Below are positions 36,468 through 49,176 of a stretch of 64,000 nucleotides of DNA, one piece after another (position 1 is the first letter of the stretch; every line of letters starts with the position of its first letter). Location of the stretch: positions 4,774,001 to 4,838,000 of the forward strand of contig JAJTTP010000001.1 of assembly GCA_023313575.1 (NCBI GenBank). The letters are read 5' to 3'. The position numbers were made by a program, and so were the translations under genes. The notes under the pieces were generated by a model. It saw only the letters and a program-made list of their open reading frames with translations. It was not told the DNA's origin and ran no database searches. Source of the stretch: Eutypella sp. D-1. Its lineage: Eukaryota; Ascomycota; Sordariomycetes; Xylariales; Diatrypaceae.

Positions 36468-37946
36468 ATGGTTAAAGAAACCAAGTTCTACGATGCCCTT
36501 GGCGTAAGTCTCTTCCCCGCGCCTTCTACGTCTCGAGAGCCTGGGAAGACTAACCATCACCAGGTTTCGCCAACGGCAACCGACCAGGAATTAAAGAAGG
36601 CCTACAAGACTGGTGCCCTGAAATACCACCCTGGTAAGCGAAGAATTTTTTGAAATGATGACATGACGGTTGAAGGTGAGGGGGAAGGGGAAAAAAAACA
36701 TCAACTTCTAACCCATTCTTAATAGACAAGAACCGGGGAAACCCTGAGGCCGAAGCAAAGTTCAAGGAAATCTCACATGCATACGATGTCCTCAACGACC
36801 CTCAGAAGCGCACACTATACGACCAATATGGTGAGGCCGGCCTGGAAGGAGGCGCTGGAGGTGGTGGTATGGCTGCCGAGGATCTGTTCGCTCAGTTCTT
36901 CGGCGGTGGTTCATTCGGCGGCGGCCTCGGCGGCATGTTTGGCGGCGGCATGCCTAATCGTGGCCCTCCTAAGGCTCGCACAATCCACCACACGCACAAG
37001 GTATCCCTCGAGGACATTTTTAAGGGAAAGGTTTCGAAGCTCGCTTTACAGCGCTCCATCATCTGTACCAAGTGCGAGGGTCGCGGTGGAAAGGAGGGCG
37101 CCGTTCGCCGGTGTTCGGGCTGTGACGGTCACGGTATGAAGACCATGATGCGCCAGATGGGTCCCATGATTCAGCGTTTCCAGACAGTCTGTCCCGACTG
37201 CAACGGCGAGGGCGAGATTATCAAGGAGAAGGACCGCTGCAAGGGCTGCAGCGGCAAGAAGACGGTCGTCGACCGCAAGGTTCTGCATGTTCACGTTGAT
37301 CGCGGTGTTCGAAGCGGTACCAAGGTCGAGTTCCGAGGCGAGGGTGATCAGGCGCCTGGTGTACAAGCTGGCGACGTCGTCTTCGAGATTGAGCAGAAGC
37401 CCCACCCTCGCTTCACGCGCAAGGATGATGACCTGCTCTACCGCGCCGAGATCGAACTCGTAACTGCTTTGGCAGGCGGCACCCTCTATATCGAACATCT
37501 TGATGACAGATGGTTGACTGTCGAGATTCAGCCTGGCGAGGCCATCGCGCCCGGTATGTTAATCTTTGTTACTGTTACTATACGTGTCCAGCCGTACTTT
37601 TTTTGCTAACTGAATTTTAGGCGCTGTCAAGATGTTGCGTGGCCAGGGTATGCCATCACCTAGACATCACGACTTCGGCAACATGTACATCGAGTTCAAC
37701 GTCAAGTTCCCCGAGCGTGGCTGGACCGACAACCCGCAGGCCTTCGAATCATTGCGCACAGTTCTTCCCGCCCCTGCCCTCGAGACGATCCCGCCGGCCG
37801 ATGCTGTAATGGACAATGTTGAGCTAGAGGATCTCGACCATCATTCACAAGCCCGAGGATTTGGAGGCGGCGCTGGCCAGGCTATGGACGAGGATGACGA
37901 GGACGGACACCCTCACGCTGAGCGGGTGCAGTGCGCTTCACAGTAA
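36468..37946 (+). CDS. YDJ1: Type I DnaJ/Hsp40 co-chaperone, Ydj1/Mas5 type
   Basis: Four exons, 36468..36503, 36564..36633, 36726..37553 and 37621..37946, encode 419 residues. The J domain occupies about 1-70. The HPD motif is at 34-36, its Asp codon split by intron 2. A Gly/Phe-rich linker (about 78-115) follows. Four CxxC repeats span about 149-213 (CTKCEGRGG, CSGCDGHG, CPDCNGEG, CKGCSGKK). Then come the substrate-binding C-terminal domains and an acidic tail ending CASQ. CASQ is a CaaX farnesylation box identical to that of yeast Ydj1, which predicts partial tethering to the ER and other membranes. Role: it stimulates Hsp70 ATPase and delivers unfolded or mitochondrial-precursor clients. 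The first exon of only 12 codons is typical for fungal members. It converges with the ENV7-type kinase gene. Confidence 0.96.
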
Positions 37947-38580
37947 AGGAAGTACGACATTTTATTCGGCCCTTATTTCTCTTCTTTGCGCCAAGCCTTC
38001 GAGGCTCGACGCTTCTACACAGATCGACAGACGCGAATGCTCTACGAGTCGATTTACAGGAAACAGCATTTACGGCGTGATGAATTGAGGACGTACATGA
38101 TAGTTTGGACGGGAGGGGCAAGGCGGTTAGGGTTTGCATGACACGTTTGATGATGGGAGGGAAGCTGTCTTACCGCGCAGAGATATAAAAGGGCCCCGGA
38201 CTGCTTATGTAACAGTGCCTGGGAACAGGAGATCTGCTTCGAGCAGTCAAGACCCCGCGACACCGGTGCTTGGCTCAGATGTCTTTTTTTTCTGACTGGC
38301 ATTAAGGCAAGAGATGGTTCCCTCCCTCCCTCAACAGCGAGACAGAGAAAGCTGGCGTTCAGACGGAAATAGAGGAAACAGGGCTTGCTTTGGTTCGCTT
38401 TGACTAATGTTGTAACTTTTTTTTTTGCGCAGTCCTTTGTTTTTTGTTCTTTCCGTATTGACAATGACAGAAATGCATGAGAAAAGACAACTATGGCGTA
38501 CAGAGTCCCCCACACGTGATTCTTCCCCTATCAGCAGCAGACGTTTACCGCTATGGCCATTGGGAGCTAGCTAGCCTGCC

Positions 38581-38601
38581 AGCAAGCAAGCAAGCAAGCA
38601 G
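38581..38601. repeat. AGCA tetranucleotide repeat
   Basis: Five tandem units. It is intergenic. Confidence 0.85.
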
Positions 38602-39004
38602 CGAATTAGGCTTGCTCTAGCATTTTGATTCCCATCCCGGGCTCTTTGCGAGGTCATCTCGGCTGACTCGATCACATACGCTTTATATAGCATGAAGGCT
38701 CTCAAAGGAGGCAAAAGGGGTTATAGCGAGACAAGAAGAAGAATCAGCTCGCACACTAACAGAAAAGGAGACGAAGAAAAAAAAACATACAACACCGGGG
38801 ATTCGCCTGTCGTCACCCGACCCGACTACTAATCCGGCCCTATCTAGTTTAACTAAGGGGAGAGCGAACGGGATCCCGTGTTCTCTGGATGGTATGGTCG
38901 TATGTGGGAGAATGCCGGTGCTTTTGGGCGTTATATATACATAGCATAGTATGGTTAAGATGAGCCAGAGAGCAGACAGAGCCCTTGCTCCACCAACCAG
39001 CCAA

Positions 39005-39028
39005 CATGGGCATGGGCATGGGCATGGC
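39005..39028. repeat. CATGGG hexanucleotide repeat
   Basis: Four tandem units, the last one varied. Confidence 0.85.
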
Positions 39029-39540
39029 AGGACATGAGACGCACGCGGGATGGTGATCCCGTGTTGGCGGGTTTTCATTTCGTCCTCATCTTTGATGTAT
39101 TATTGTACTGTAGGTAGTTAAAGGATAATGCTGGGGATCGTTGGATGGAGTCTGCCTCATTTATACTTGGTGTCTTCTTGTAGTTATGCCACGCCCCCAC
39201 ATTAGATAAAGGGGTAAAGGGGGTAGGTAGGCCAGGGGTATTCTATAGATCTCCCCGGCTTTGCCGCCAGCTAAGTACGGATGTAGGTAGGTTAGGTAGG
39301 TAGGCACGTATGTATTGTATGAAGTAGTATAGACGTGTGTATGTGCGCGCGAGTATGTTACTTATCCGTTCAGGGGCCCTGCCCGCTTCCTCCTATTACT
39401 TATTGTATGATAGCGGCCTCAGCGGCCTTGGGGCCTACTATGGAGCTATATCATGTCCCTCTGATATCCCCGGCTAGGAGGCCAAACACGCCGCGTACCT
39501 AAGGTTGCCTTAGGTAAGTGGTGAGTAGGTACCTATTGTA

Positions 39541-39667
39541 AGTAGGCAGGTAGGCAGGTAGCAGGTAGGTAGGCACACTAAGTACTTACAAAGGCAGCTC
39601 ACCATACCTACATAAGAGGGGTTAGAGCTCTAAGGTGATAGCTACCTACCTGCCTACCTACCTACCC
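39541..39667. repeat. Inverted AGGTAGGC / GCCTACCT arrays
   Basis: The left arm (39541-39574) is built of AGGCAGGT and AGGTAGGT units. The right arm (39641-39667) is built of their complements. About 66 nt separate the arms, so a long imperfect stem could form. Confidence 0.7.
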
Positions 39668-40539
39668 AATGTTTTCCCGGAGTTTCTCCCCCATCGGAGG
39701 AGAGGTTAAATATGGTAATAATCGCAGTTGACAGTAACCCGGGGGAGTCGAGGTCGGCGAGGACCAGTTGCACGTCAGTCCACACTATTCCCGTTAGGAG
39801 AATAAGGCAGTTGTAACCCCCCGCACGGATTCGATGACTGACTCAAGTTAGCAGAGTCTCGGGTTCGGACCACCTTCCTCGGGATTTTTTTTTAATTCTT
39901 TTTTCTTTTTTTTTCAATTTCAATTAATAGCAATGAATTGCTGGTGGTTTTCTTTTTGCATCATGAAATTATCGACATCTTTATTTTGGTAGACTTCATT
40001 TAACCGCATGTACAGTAGTGGATGTCCTCATCTCATCATCTTGCTCTATTGTTTCTCTAATATGGGGGTGGGCGACTTCTCCATATGGGGAGTCTGACAC
40101 TGGGCTCCAGTCCCCCCGACATGCATAACAAGGGAATATGAAACCAAAATCCGTGTTTTTTTAAATTCTCTCCCAGGAGTTAAAGTGAGGGTTCTAGTTA
40201 AGCCGCGGATGCCCCCAATACCCATACCTTTCGTTCATTTATATAAACCAGCCATACCTATTTAACGCCGTCGCCCGAGGGATGAAGGGAAAAAAGGGGT
40301 GGGGGGAAGGGGTGCGTTGCCTACAGTGACATGCTGGGTATGTGGGTAGATTTTCGGCGTGGATGGGTAAGGTATAAATAGATGGGTAGATCAGCGTGTA
40401 GTATGTATGGTACATGAGGATAATTGTGTGATATAGCGTAAGATAAAACCTAGAGACAAGACCACTGGGCAGCAGAAGGGTGTCACATCATTACCTACGG
40501 CTCTCTAGTTAAGGGCCGGGCGGGGCGCTGCGTCCTCTC

Positions 40540-41963
40540 CTACGGACCGTCGTCCTCGGGCAGCTCCTCGATGACCTCCTCGACCATCTCGATTAGTTCG
40601 TCAATGTCGGGGCGCTCGCTCGGCTCAACACTCAAACAATGGCGCACGACATCCTTGATGAGTTCGTTGATAGCTCCCTCAGCATTACCACCGCCGCCGC
40701 CGCCAGCGCTCCCGCTCCCGTTTCCACTACCACCGGCCCCAGCCCCGACGGCGTTCTTCCCCTTGTTGTTGCCCCCGCCGGCGCGGCGCCCCTCGTCGGG
40801 GAACCGCCAGTCGCCGCCGAGGACGCACATGCTGAGGGAGCCACCGGTCTCGTCGCTGCGCATCTCGAAGGGGGACTTGCCGACGAGGCAGGCGTAGAGG
40901 GTGCAGCCGAGCGACCAGATGTCGACCTTGGTGTCGATCGTGGTGCCCGTCTTCACGTCGAACAGTTCCGGCGCGCGGTACGGCATCGTGCTGTGCTCGG
41001 CCGCCGTGTCCTGCGTCGCGATGGCCACCGACCGCGACGTGATCGGTGTCGGTGACTCCACCACAGACCCCAGGTCCATCAGGATCGGCTCCGCCCCGCT
41101 GTCATCGATCATGATGTTGCCTGTGCGCCGGCCGCCTCGTTAGCAAAAAAAAAGTCTATTGTGGCCTGGTCCGGGAGCGGGAAATTCAGGAAGTGGGGGG
41201 AAGTGGGGAGGGAGGGGTGTGGGTGTCTGTGGTGAATGAGGCAAGATAGGATCGTACCGGGCTTGATATCGCGATGCGCGTATGACCTCCGCTCCCCCGG
41301 CGCCACAACCTGCTGGTCGACCATCAGCGGGCGCGCCTGCTCCGTCTCATCGTCTGCGTCGGTGGCCGCGACGGCCCTATTCCTACCACCGCGGCTGGTC
41401 TTCCGCGCGACGGCGGGGTCGTCGACGTCCTCCTCGCCAGCCTTAGCGTTGCCGGCCTCCATGCGCTCGCCGCCGGCAGGTCCTCGATACTGGTGCATAT
41501 GGCGGAGGGCGCGGCAGACGCCGAGGAAGAGGCGCATGAGCTCGCGCTCGGGAAAGCGGGTGTGGTTGACTAGGTTGGCATTGATGATGTCCTGCAAGTT
41601 GCCGCGGCGGTAGTAGGGTAGGAGTACGTATACGGTCTTGGCATCGGCGTCAGAGCGGTCCTGGGCGACGCTGTAGTCGACGGCATGGATGATGCCGGAT
41701 ACGTGAGCGAAGGTCTTGTAGGCCTCGACCTCGCGCATGGCCTGCTGCACGGACTCCTGGCCGAAGGGACACCGGATCTTCTTAAGGGCGAACAGTTCGG
41801 CCGTGGAGGTGTCCTGCACCAGGTAGACATAGCTGAACCCGCCCTCGCCCAGCAGGCGCAAGATCTTGAAGGAACGACTGTTGATCTTGAGTGTGGGCGA
41901 CCCCGGGAAGCAGTTCAGGCAGTTGCCCAAGGAGTAGACGAGGTCCAGCAGCATCTGCGCCAT
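40540..41963 (-). CDS. ENV7: ENV7/STK16-type serine/threonine kinase (NAK family)
   Basis: Two minus-strand exons, 41963..41258 and 41120..40540, encode 428 residues; the 137-nt intron falls right after HRDIKP. The ATG at 41963 (context CACCATGG) is chosen over an upstream non-ATG extension. The N-terminus carries Cys15 and Cys18 (NCLNCFPGS), like the palmitoylated Cys of Env7/STK16. Kinase motifs: LGEGGFSYVYLV loop, FALKK (Lys61), HRDIKPGN (230-237), DLGS in place of DFG (251-254) and APE (285-287). The catalytic Lys, HRD Asp and DLG Asp are all present, so it should be active. Two low-complexity inserts occur, one before HRD and one Gly/Asn-rich near the C-terminus. Family role: vacuole-membrane kinase restraining fusion and trafficking. 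It is divergent from TRM82, with 1.1 kb between. Confidence 0.92.
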
Positions 41964-43070
41964 GGTGGGCGGGCTTTTCTGCGTTTCTGCGTTTCTTATT
42001 CGAGGACGAACTTGCAATGTGTCGTATGTGTCGTCGATCTATTATCCACTTCTTCCTGGTTTCTGTCTGATACGATACGCTGTCGTGGGTCGCTGGGATC
42101 GGGGGAGTTCCCAAGGTTGAATAAATCGGGCAGCCAGCTCGCTCGATTCCGTTGGTTCCAGGCGCATTCGTCGTAAGGGGTTTTCTTGCTCGTGTCTTGC
42201 TGGTTTCGAATTCTCCTTGGGTTTCTCCTTGGGGTGTCTGTCCACGACTTTTTGGTCTGCCACCACTGTCCCTAATTAAGGGCCAGATATGTATTACGGA
42301 GATAGGTTCTATATGATCGAGGGTATCTTTATCACGTTCGCAATTAAGTTAAATTCGAGATAACAGACATAAATATTTTGAAGAAAATTGGCAACCTTGG
42401 TAGTGGCCGCGTAACTCGAATAATGCAGTGTGCATGTAGTTGGTACAGATGCCCAGGTGGTGTTTCAATCACTTAAGGTCGATAGTGATAGTTACTTAGG
42501 TAGCTGGAGCTATGATGATTGATGGATCGTTGCTTCTTTAGTAAGACGGAGGAGCTACATAGTACTAGGTAGGGAGTTACTCTACCAGGTAGGTACCTAC
42601 TTCGTAATTGATAGGCGGATAAGGCGGATTTAGCGTTAGGCGTGACACGGCGCGCGCACATGCAACTAAACAGTAATTTAGTTGGCGGCAATCCACCTAT
42701 TGAAGGTCTAGATTAATTGTCTGTAGCCTTAGAAATTCCCCTTTTAGTATAATGCTACTGATATTTGCATACCTTGGCTTAATTCAAGTTTGCTGCGCTT
42801 ACCGATGTTTAATGCTTCACTATTGCAATTTTACAAGGCGCTGGAGATACCTAGTATATCATTTTGACGTCGACAAAGTGACCACAACAAACAAACAATT
42901 GACCATCTCACCGGTCGTCACATAATCGGTACCTTCTTATGGTTCGATGGCTTGTGCACTTTGAATCCCTGAAAATTACTCGGTTTATACAACTATAAAA
43001 GTCCGGAATTCAAGAACGCCTACAGATAAGGAAAAAAGATATCAGGTGCTCCACATTACTGCACCGAATC
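41964..43070. other. Divergent promoter region, ENV7 and TRM82
   Basis: This 1.1-kb region holds both promoters and leaders. A TAGGTAGGTACCTA cluster lies near 42.57-42.60 kb. No further gene is seen. Confidence 0.55.
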
Positions 43071-44825
43071 ATGGCTCTCCCATACCAACGTCTCAGTACT
43101 CTGGGGAAGAGCACTATACTATGTGGTTCAAAGGGGACTAGCATCTACACTTTCGATCTCGGTTCTTACACATTGATTTCATCTTGGACTCACCCTCTTT
43201 CTAAGAAGAGCGAGTCGAAGGTTGCTGTTGATCAGACCGGACAGGCTGGTGACCAAGAGTTAGAGCAGCAGCAGCCCCCGTCCAAGAAGCGAAGAATAGA
43301 ACCGAATGGGGGTGATAATGTAGGAGAAGGTCAAGCACCTGAGGATCCTGTAGGAAATGCAGATACAACAGCCAATAATAATGGCAATGGCAATGGCAAT
43401 GGCAAGAAACAAGGGAAGAAACAAAAGTCCAAACACACAGGTCCCCGTCCCCAGGAGCAGCCATTTGTCATACTCATTACAACTACCAGCGATGGCAGTT
43501 ATGTTGTTGCCGTCACTGGGTCCGACAAGACTGTCTGGGTATTAGAGCACGATGGCAAAGGCGGGTTAAAGGAGTTGAGTCAACGGTAAGGACCAGCCCC
43601 TGAACGTGACTGGCGCGGTATCTCACAAATCACAGAGCCATGCCCAAACGGCCCAGCTCCATTACCCTTACGGCTGACGGAAAGACGATATTATGTGCTG
43701 ATAAATTTGGGGACGTCTATTCACTACCTCTCATCCCGTCGACTTCCAGCATCCCAGAGACTGCCAAAGCCTCGAGTCCTATCGACGCACCGGCTGCACA
43801 GGTCAACAATAAACCGAAGGGTGCTAACAAATTCACCGTCCACTCCAAGAGAAACCTGAGGGCCTTGCAGGACCAAGAACGAAGCCGCAACGGCGCCAAT
43901 GACACCCCGAAGGAAGGACCCAGCTTCGAGCATGAACTCATCCTTGGCCATGTCTCCATGCTCACTGCGATTGAGTTAGCGACTTTGAACGGCAGATCCT
44001 ACATCCTTACGGCGAATCGCGACGAGCAGGTCCGCGTCTCCAGGGGAATACCCCAGGCCTACGTTATTGAAAATTTCTGCCTCGGTCATAAGGCCTTCAT
44101 AGGCGCACTTTGCATCCCTCCCTCACAGCCTGAACTCCTGATCTCAGGAGGTGGAGACAATGAAATCTATGTGTGGAACTGGCTGGCCGGCAAATTGCTA
44201 AATAAGGTTGACCTCTTGTCATATGCTCGGGAGGAGGTGGTTCCCGATGCACAGAAAATTGCCGTCTCCGGACTGTACTGCTACGAATCTAGAGAAGGTT
44301 CCAACCTCGTCGCTATCTGCGAACGGTAAGGCCTCCCCTCGTTGCCAGGATCGTTATCTTTGCTGACCAATTTTAACTAGCGTGCCTGCGCTCTTCATCT
44401 TCAAGCTGCAGCATAACACGCTTGTCCACGTACAGACGATACCGCTTAGCGGCAACCCGCTAGACGTCGCCATCACCAACACAGAAGCCCAGCCGCTAAC
44501 GCTTGCTGTAGCCATCGACCCAGCTCCCAGCACAGCCACTGCAGCAGTAGCCGAGGGGGCCGTCGAGGCGCTAGACTCATCTCTACTTACCCTCGTCGTG
44601 GAAGATGGCGGTAGCGTCTCCTCTCCAGAAACGCACCTTCCCGTCGTCGAGACGGTAGGGATGGACATTTCGCGGGCCGAACTCGACAAGATCCTCTATA
44701 CGCTGGAGAACCTGCGAAAGACCGAGATGGATGACGACGGAGGCGATGAAAAGTCTATAAAGGAGCCGGTCGCGGAACAGGAACAGGCGGAGGCCGAATC
44801 CATGGATGTTGGCGAAGGGGCGTGA
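43071..44825 (+). CDS. TRM82: tRNA m7G46 methyltransferase non-catalytic WD40 subunit
   Basis: Three exons, 43071..43585, 43636..44325 and 44381..44825, encode 549 residues; introns are 50 and 55 nt. It opens with MALPYQRLSTLG, as in fungal Trm82. A low-complexity, NLS-like Lys/Arg and Gly-Asn insert follows (about residues 60-125). WD-type blades come next, with VAVTGSDKTVWVLE, LCADKFGDVYSLPL, LGHVSMLTAI, the diagnostic YILTANRDEQVRVSRGIPQ, and SGGGDNEIYVWNW. The C-terminus is acidic. Known role: scaffold that stabilises the catalytic Trm8 for N7-guanosine methylation at tRNA position 46, in the nucleus. The YILTANRDEQVRVSR motif is the strongest family marker. The long repetitive insert suggests slippage. 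It is divergent from the kinase at 41963. Confidence 0.93.
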
Positions 44826-47800
44826 TCCACGCGCGCCCATACTACTCGCGTGGACCCATGATGAACTGATATCTAAAGTCAGTTATAATATTATGCATGA
44901 CTATATGATCAAATGAGATGAAGATGCTATCTCGGCTATTCACACATGCTCGAGGAAAAGGGGGAATGGAGGCGGCGTAGTTAGGCTGGGAACGGCTACA
45001 TTCTAGATGAGAAGGGCCCTGATGTTCACACATCCAGGCTAAATGGCCCCTAGGACTATAGTTTCATTGAAACGTTACCAGGGAGGCGATTGTGAACGTA
45101 AACATCAACGATATTGAAAACCGCCTTCACGTAGGGAATAGTCTGTCTCTTAGTGGTGTAAGTAGGTCCCAGGTTGCGAGTCACGAAGCATCTCTTCGAC
45201 TAGATGCGCTTTCCTAATAGGGAGGCCATATAAAGAGAGGGCGAAAAGCTGCACGGCTATATTTAGAATGCGCTGAACAGGTCAAACCTAGATATAGGTA
45301 GTTATTTCTTAGTGGCGGCTTCCCGAGGTGCGGCTCTATGCATAGACATGGGACGACGGGTCCGCCCCCCCGCCACTGCGATCTAGATATGCGGCGTAAC
45401 GGTCTGTAGTAAGTCGGGCTGGCAAGCCGGTAATCCAAAAACTGCGCGCGCTCTATGTCCGCTCCGGGGGTGCTTCTATCATGTTGTGCACATTGCCAGC
45501 CACCAAAGCTATATAGAGATTCATGGCGTTTCCTAGTAAGTACATACATGCATATGCCACCATTGCCGGATTTGCTAAGATAATTCGCCCGAGGGCCCTG
45601 GTCCAACGGGATGATTTATGTCTCTCACTTCCTAAGACTTTGGATTTTGTGCCTTCGCCGCATACTGCTGTCGAGTCTGTCATGAGTCAGGCAGACACAC
45701 TGGATGTATTTCGTCCGCATTTGCAGAATCCTTCTATAATAAGTTTAGGTAGTTCGATCTGGAATAATTCTTACAGAGAAAAGGAAAGGCCAGTATATAA
45801 ACACCTACGGTCGTGATATACACACGTGTGGTGAACATTGCAGGTGAGCAAATGTAAGCCAAGACCCGATGCCTGCCCCGTTCTTTTTCTTCAGGGGACC
45901 TCCCTGATTCCGTAATATGTTGACCAATCAAATAGATTCCCTAAAAATAGAATTAGTGCCCGCACCTGGTCGCTTCCTAATCGGGTTGAAGAATTTCCGA
46001 ATTTCGATATGGGTTTTCTTCGTTTTCTTTTCCGTAACTACCTAACTTGAGGATGCCCATTTCCACTCATTTCTCTCTCTAAAGTGCATTGGAATGAGAT
46101 GATACCGGCTCAACAACGATAGGAGTCGTAGAATATACTTGATTTTCAGAGTTTTCTTCGTGAAGACAGGCATCATCCTGACTGGTTATATTATAAAGAG
46201 TTCATGTGGAGGCTGACTCAGTTTTAGAAATGGCATTGGGCCTACTACTAGGGGAGTTGAGGTTGCTGGTGTCTATCTTGTCTTGTCTTACTGTCCGTCC
46301 TAACCCGTACATCTGGCTTGACGGGCTTACTGATCACCACCTCTAGGCGCACCGACCCGAACCGGTACTGGAGCTCCTTCCATTCCGGAGTAAGGAGAGG
46401 CAAAAATATGTAAGAGAAAACTCGGCAATTGGACAGGTTGCCTCACGACTTGTTGTTGATGTCGGAGTCACACTGGGCATTTTCTTGACGCCCCCGGTCC
46501 TAGCCATCTTGACTGCTGGGATGGCACTAATAATATTTTCGGTGCTTTTGGGGTTCAGCTGTCGGCATCCAGCTCCCCACTAAGCAGCCCCGTGGCCAGC
46601 AACGTCGTCCCGATTCCTAGGATACGACGCTGATAGGTTCAACTCGTATATCGAACAATGTCATCGATGGTTTATATATGGAATCGTCAGTTGTTCACTG
46701 ATTAACCCTACCTAATCCAGGATAAGCGAGGCATACTGGACCAGCCCGTCAGAAGCGAGTCGTCGACAATATTCACGATCAAGTGGGGTTGCCATGCATG
46801 CAGGGAAGGAAAGCCTTTTTCGCCCTACCGAGCTACTTGCTTACTTGCTTCCACCTACATACTAAGTAAATAAGTATGCATACCACTCATACCCTTGTAA
46901 AATACCCACGGACTTGGATGGAGCCGACAGTTCTTTCACACAAGTTAGTTGCACATAAGTAAGTAACTATATGCAGCCCACTATGATGCAAGAAGCCTAG
47001 GGATGGAAGTAGAACATCAATAAGATGCAGTGTCGTTAATACTCCGATCCAGCCAATAGTCACGTACGTGTCCCAATCGCCGAATGCGGTGTGTGCACTC
47101 ACTCACCTGCAGCTCACCCAGCTTGTTGCCTGTGCAAATAATGCAATCCATCTTCGCAAAAGACTACCTTAATCACACGTACTAGTGGTAAGCACAGGAT
47201 TACCAGTACAGGCATGGAAGATCTACGCCTATCTCATAACATACATTGGATATGTGATCAGACCCAATATTCAATAGTTACACTTACACCGTTGATTTGG
47301 GCTGTCCTATGTGGTAGAACCTTGTGGATGCTCATCTGCGATGTGTGCCCTACCCCACGTCGATTCTCAGAGAGCGAAGGACCCCTGTCCTATCTCAACG
47401 CCCCTGTCCCCCCTTTTCCCCTCACAAGTAACTAAGGCGACACCCACGTTGGCCTTGTCAGTGGTGAGAATTAGTGTCATACGTATATACCTAAACCATA
47501 CCACCTTACGAGATGAACCAATATCATGCGGAGGACGGCGAATATCGCCGACCAGGCGGGAAAGACTCCATGGTAGCTACCTGCCAAATAGTGACCAGGG
47601 CACCTCCATAACTCGCCCGGATTGATATGAAGACCCCGAACCGGCACCATACAACGAGTGGGACCCTTAGATAATCTCACTCACGCCTCTTCTGCCCACG
47701 GGTTCAACCCGTCATTCTATTCTAGGAATCCCATTACCTATTACCTGGGTTGCTTCTTCTGTCCGGGTACGTACCGGGTATCTGTATGCACAAATTGCCT

Positions 47801-48099
47801 ACATGTCTACATGCCCGATTACTTAGGCAGTTAAGTAGATGTCGTTGTCAAGGGAGGTACCAGTGACCGGCTTGCCCACGACGTTATCCTCCCATTTCGA
47901 TCCATAAGAGATTGTGTCCGCCCCTATAACAAGTCCCACCACCCCCCTTCAAGATCTCGTGATAAAGGGGTTGCCGGTAGATCTCGTTCTGGGAACCCAA
48001 CACTACGGACCATCACATTTTATCCGCATATACGCACACACACACTAACACACACATTCTGCACGACGATTCGTAGGGCTGCATATTACTGCTGGCGTC
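44826..48099. other. Intergenic, 3.3 kb
   Basis: This lies between TRM82 and the bZIP gene. Open frames on both strands reach at most about 130 codons and overlap one another. None has a domain or consistent splice continuity. CA repeats lie at 48034-48056, just before the bZIP start. Confidence 0.5.
48034..48056. repeat. CA-rich microsatellite in the bZIP leader
   Basis: Interrupted ACACAC units, 44 bp upstream of the bZIP ATG. Confidence 0.75.
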
Positions 48100-49176
48100 A
48101 TGGAGAAGAATAACACGGCGGGACGGACTAAGGGCTCCAAGCCCAGGAACAGCGAGGCGCGGAAAGAGCAAAACCGGGTAGCCTCACGTGCCTATCGTCA
48201 GTAGCAACCTCATAATTCCGATCAGCCCAAAAGAGGGGACATAACCGAGAGAGAAAGAAAAAAACAAAGAGCTGACCTCCCGTTTGATGTAGGAGAGAAG
48301 CGGAAACAGAAGCTGGCCCTGCTGGACGAGCTGCTTAGGAGCGACTCCCGCGACTCGGCCAGCTCGATATCCGACGAGACAGACGAGCATATCGCGTCGG
48401 GGCTTTCGGTCGGGGGCCGCCGCATCTCGAGCAGTCCCGCGCCATTGTCTCTGCCACACACGCCCGTGCCGTCGCAGTGGGCGGCAGCGACAGGCCAGGA
48501 CATTGCGTCCGTATCTGCGGTTCCGGGCTACGGGGTGGAGACGTACGTTGACAACTGGATGAACTATTTCGATCGCTCCTCGAACGGCGGCAGCATATTC
48601 GAGGGCGGACAGCACGACTTCGCCCGTAACTTCGCGCCACCCGAGGCCAGGAGTTTCTCCCTAGACGCCACATCTTCTCAGTTCTACCCGGCAGCCAGCA
48701 CCGCCGGTACCACAGCGGCGACATCAGTGGCGATACTGCCGATGTCGTCCATGCCACTGGACCCGAGCCTAGGCGAAGGTCACCGCCAGGCGGCAGTGCC
48801 GTACGCGCAGCACGGGACCGGTGACATAGGCGGGTACCCGGCGGAGCTTCTGGGCTACGACGTGGCGGAGATCCGGTCTTGCATCGCGGGGATGGACCCC
48901 AAGATGATGGCGACGCTCGAGAATTTCGACGGCTTGAGTGCGCGGCAGCAGCAGCAGTTCTTGTCGCTGATAAGGAAGAGGCGCTCCCAGTCCACCGATT
49001 CGTCAGCTGTGGAGAGTGGATCCCTGGATTTAAGATATCTAGACTATCAGGTCTTGTCTACGCCGTCAGGTAAAGTGGCACTCTCCTCAACTGAACCGGA
49101 GATGACACGGATAAGGCACAACGCTTCACAGAACACCGCTGACATTGATACGCTCAGAACAGGTTTTTGGCCATAG
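48100..49176 (+). CDS. bZIP transcription factor with a short zipper
   Basis: Two exons, 48100..48196 and 48293..49176, encode about 326 residues. The 96-nt intron (GTCAGT...GATGTAG, CTGAC branch) splits the last Arg codon of the basic region. After splicing the region reads ARKEQNRVASRAYREKRKQK, with the N-x7-R signature at Asn25 and Arg33. The zipper has Leu at 40 and 47 only; it then breaks into a Ser/Asp-rich stretch (SDSRDSASS). The rest is Ser/Pro-rich and acidic. A helical, conserved-looking block (YDVAEIRSCIAGMDPKMMAT then LSARQQQQFLSLIRKRR) sits near residues 225-270. Inferred role: nuclear DNA-binding regulator. The target is unknown, and no adjacent gene suggests one. A further 3' intron near 49071 (GTAAAG) is possible and would change the last 35 residues. 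Confidence 0.82.

Larger units (their letters stand above)
37947..40539. other. Convergent intergenic region, 2.6 kb
   Basis: The 3' ends of YDJ1 and of the minus-strand kinase face each other. The region contains AAGC and CATGGG repeats, TAGGTAGG arrays from about 39.22 kb, and an inverted pair of such arrays (39541-39667). A T-rich block lies at about 39.88-39.92 kb. I see no coding gene. Confidence 0.5.

Noticed and set aside
39800..39905. Possible second Pol III gene (GGGTTCGGACC followed by a T run)
   Set aside because: The B-box match is imperfect (G where A is invariant), no T stem pairs and no acceptor stem was found.
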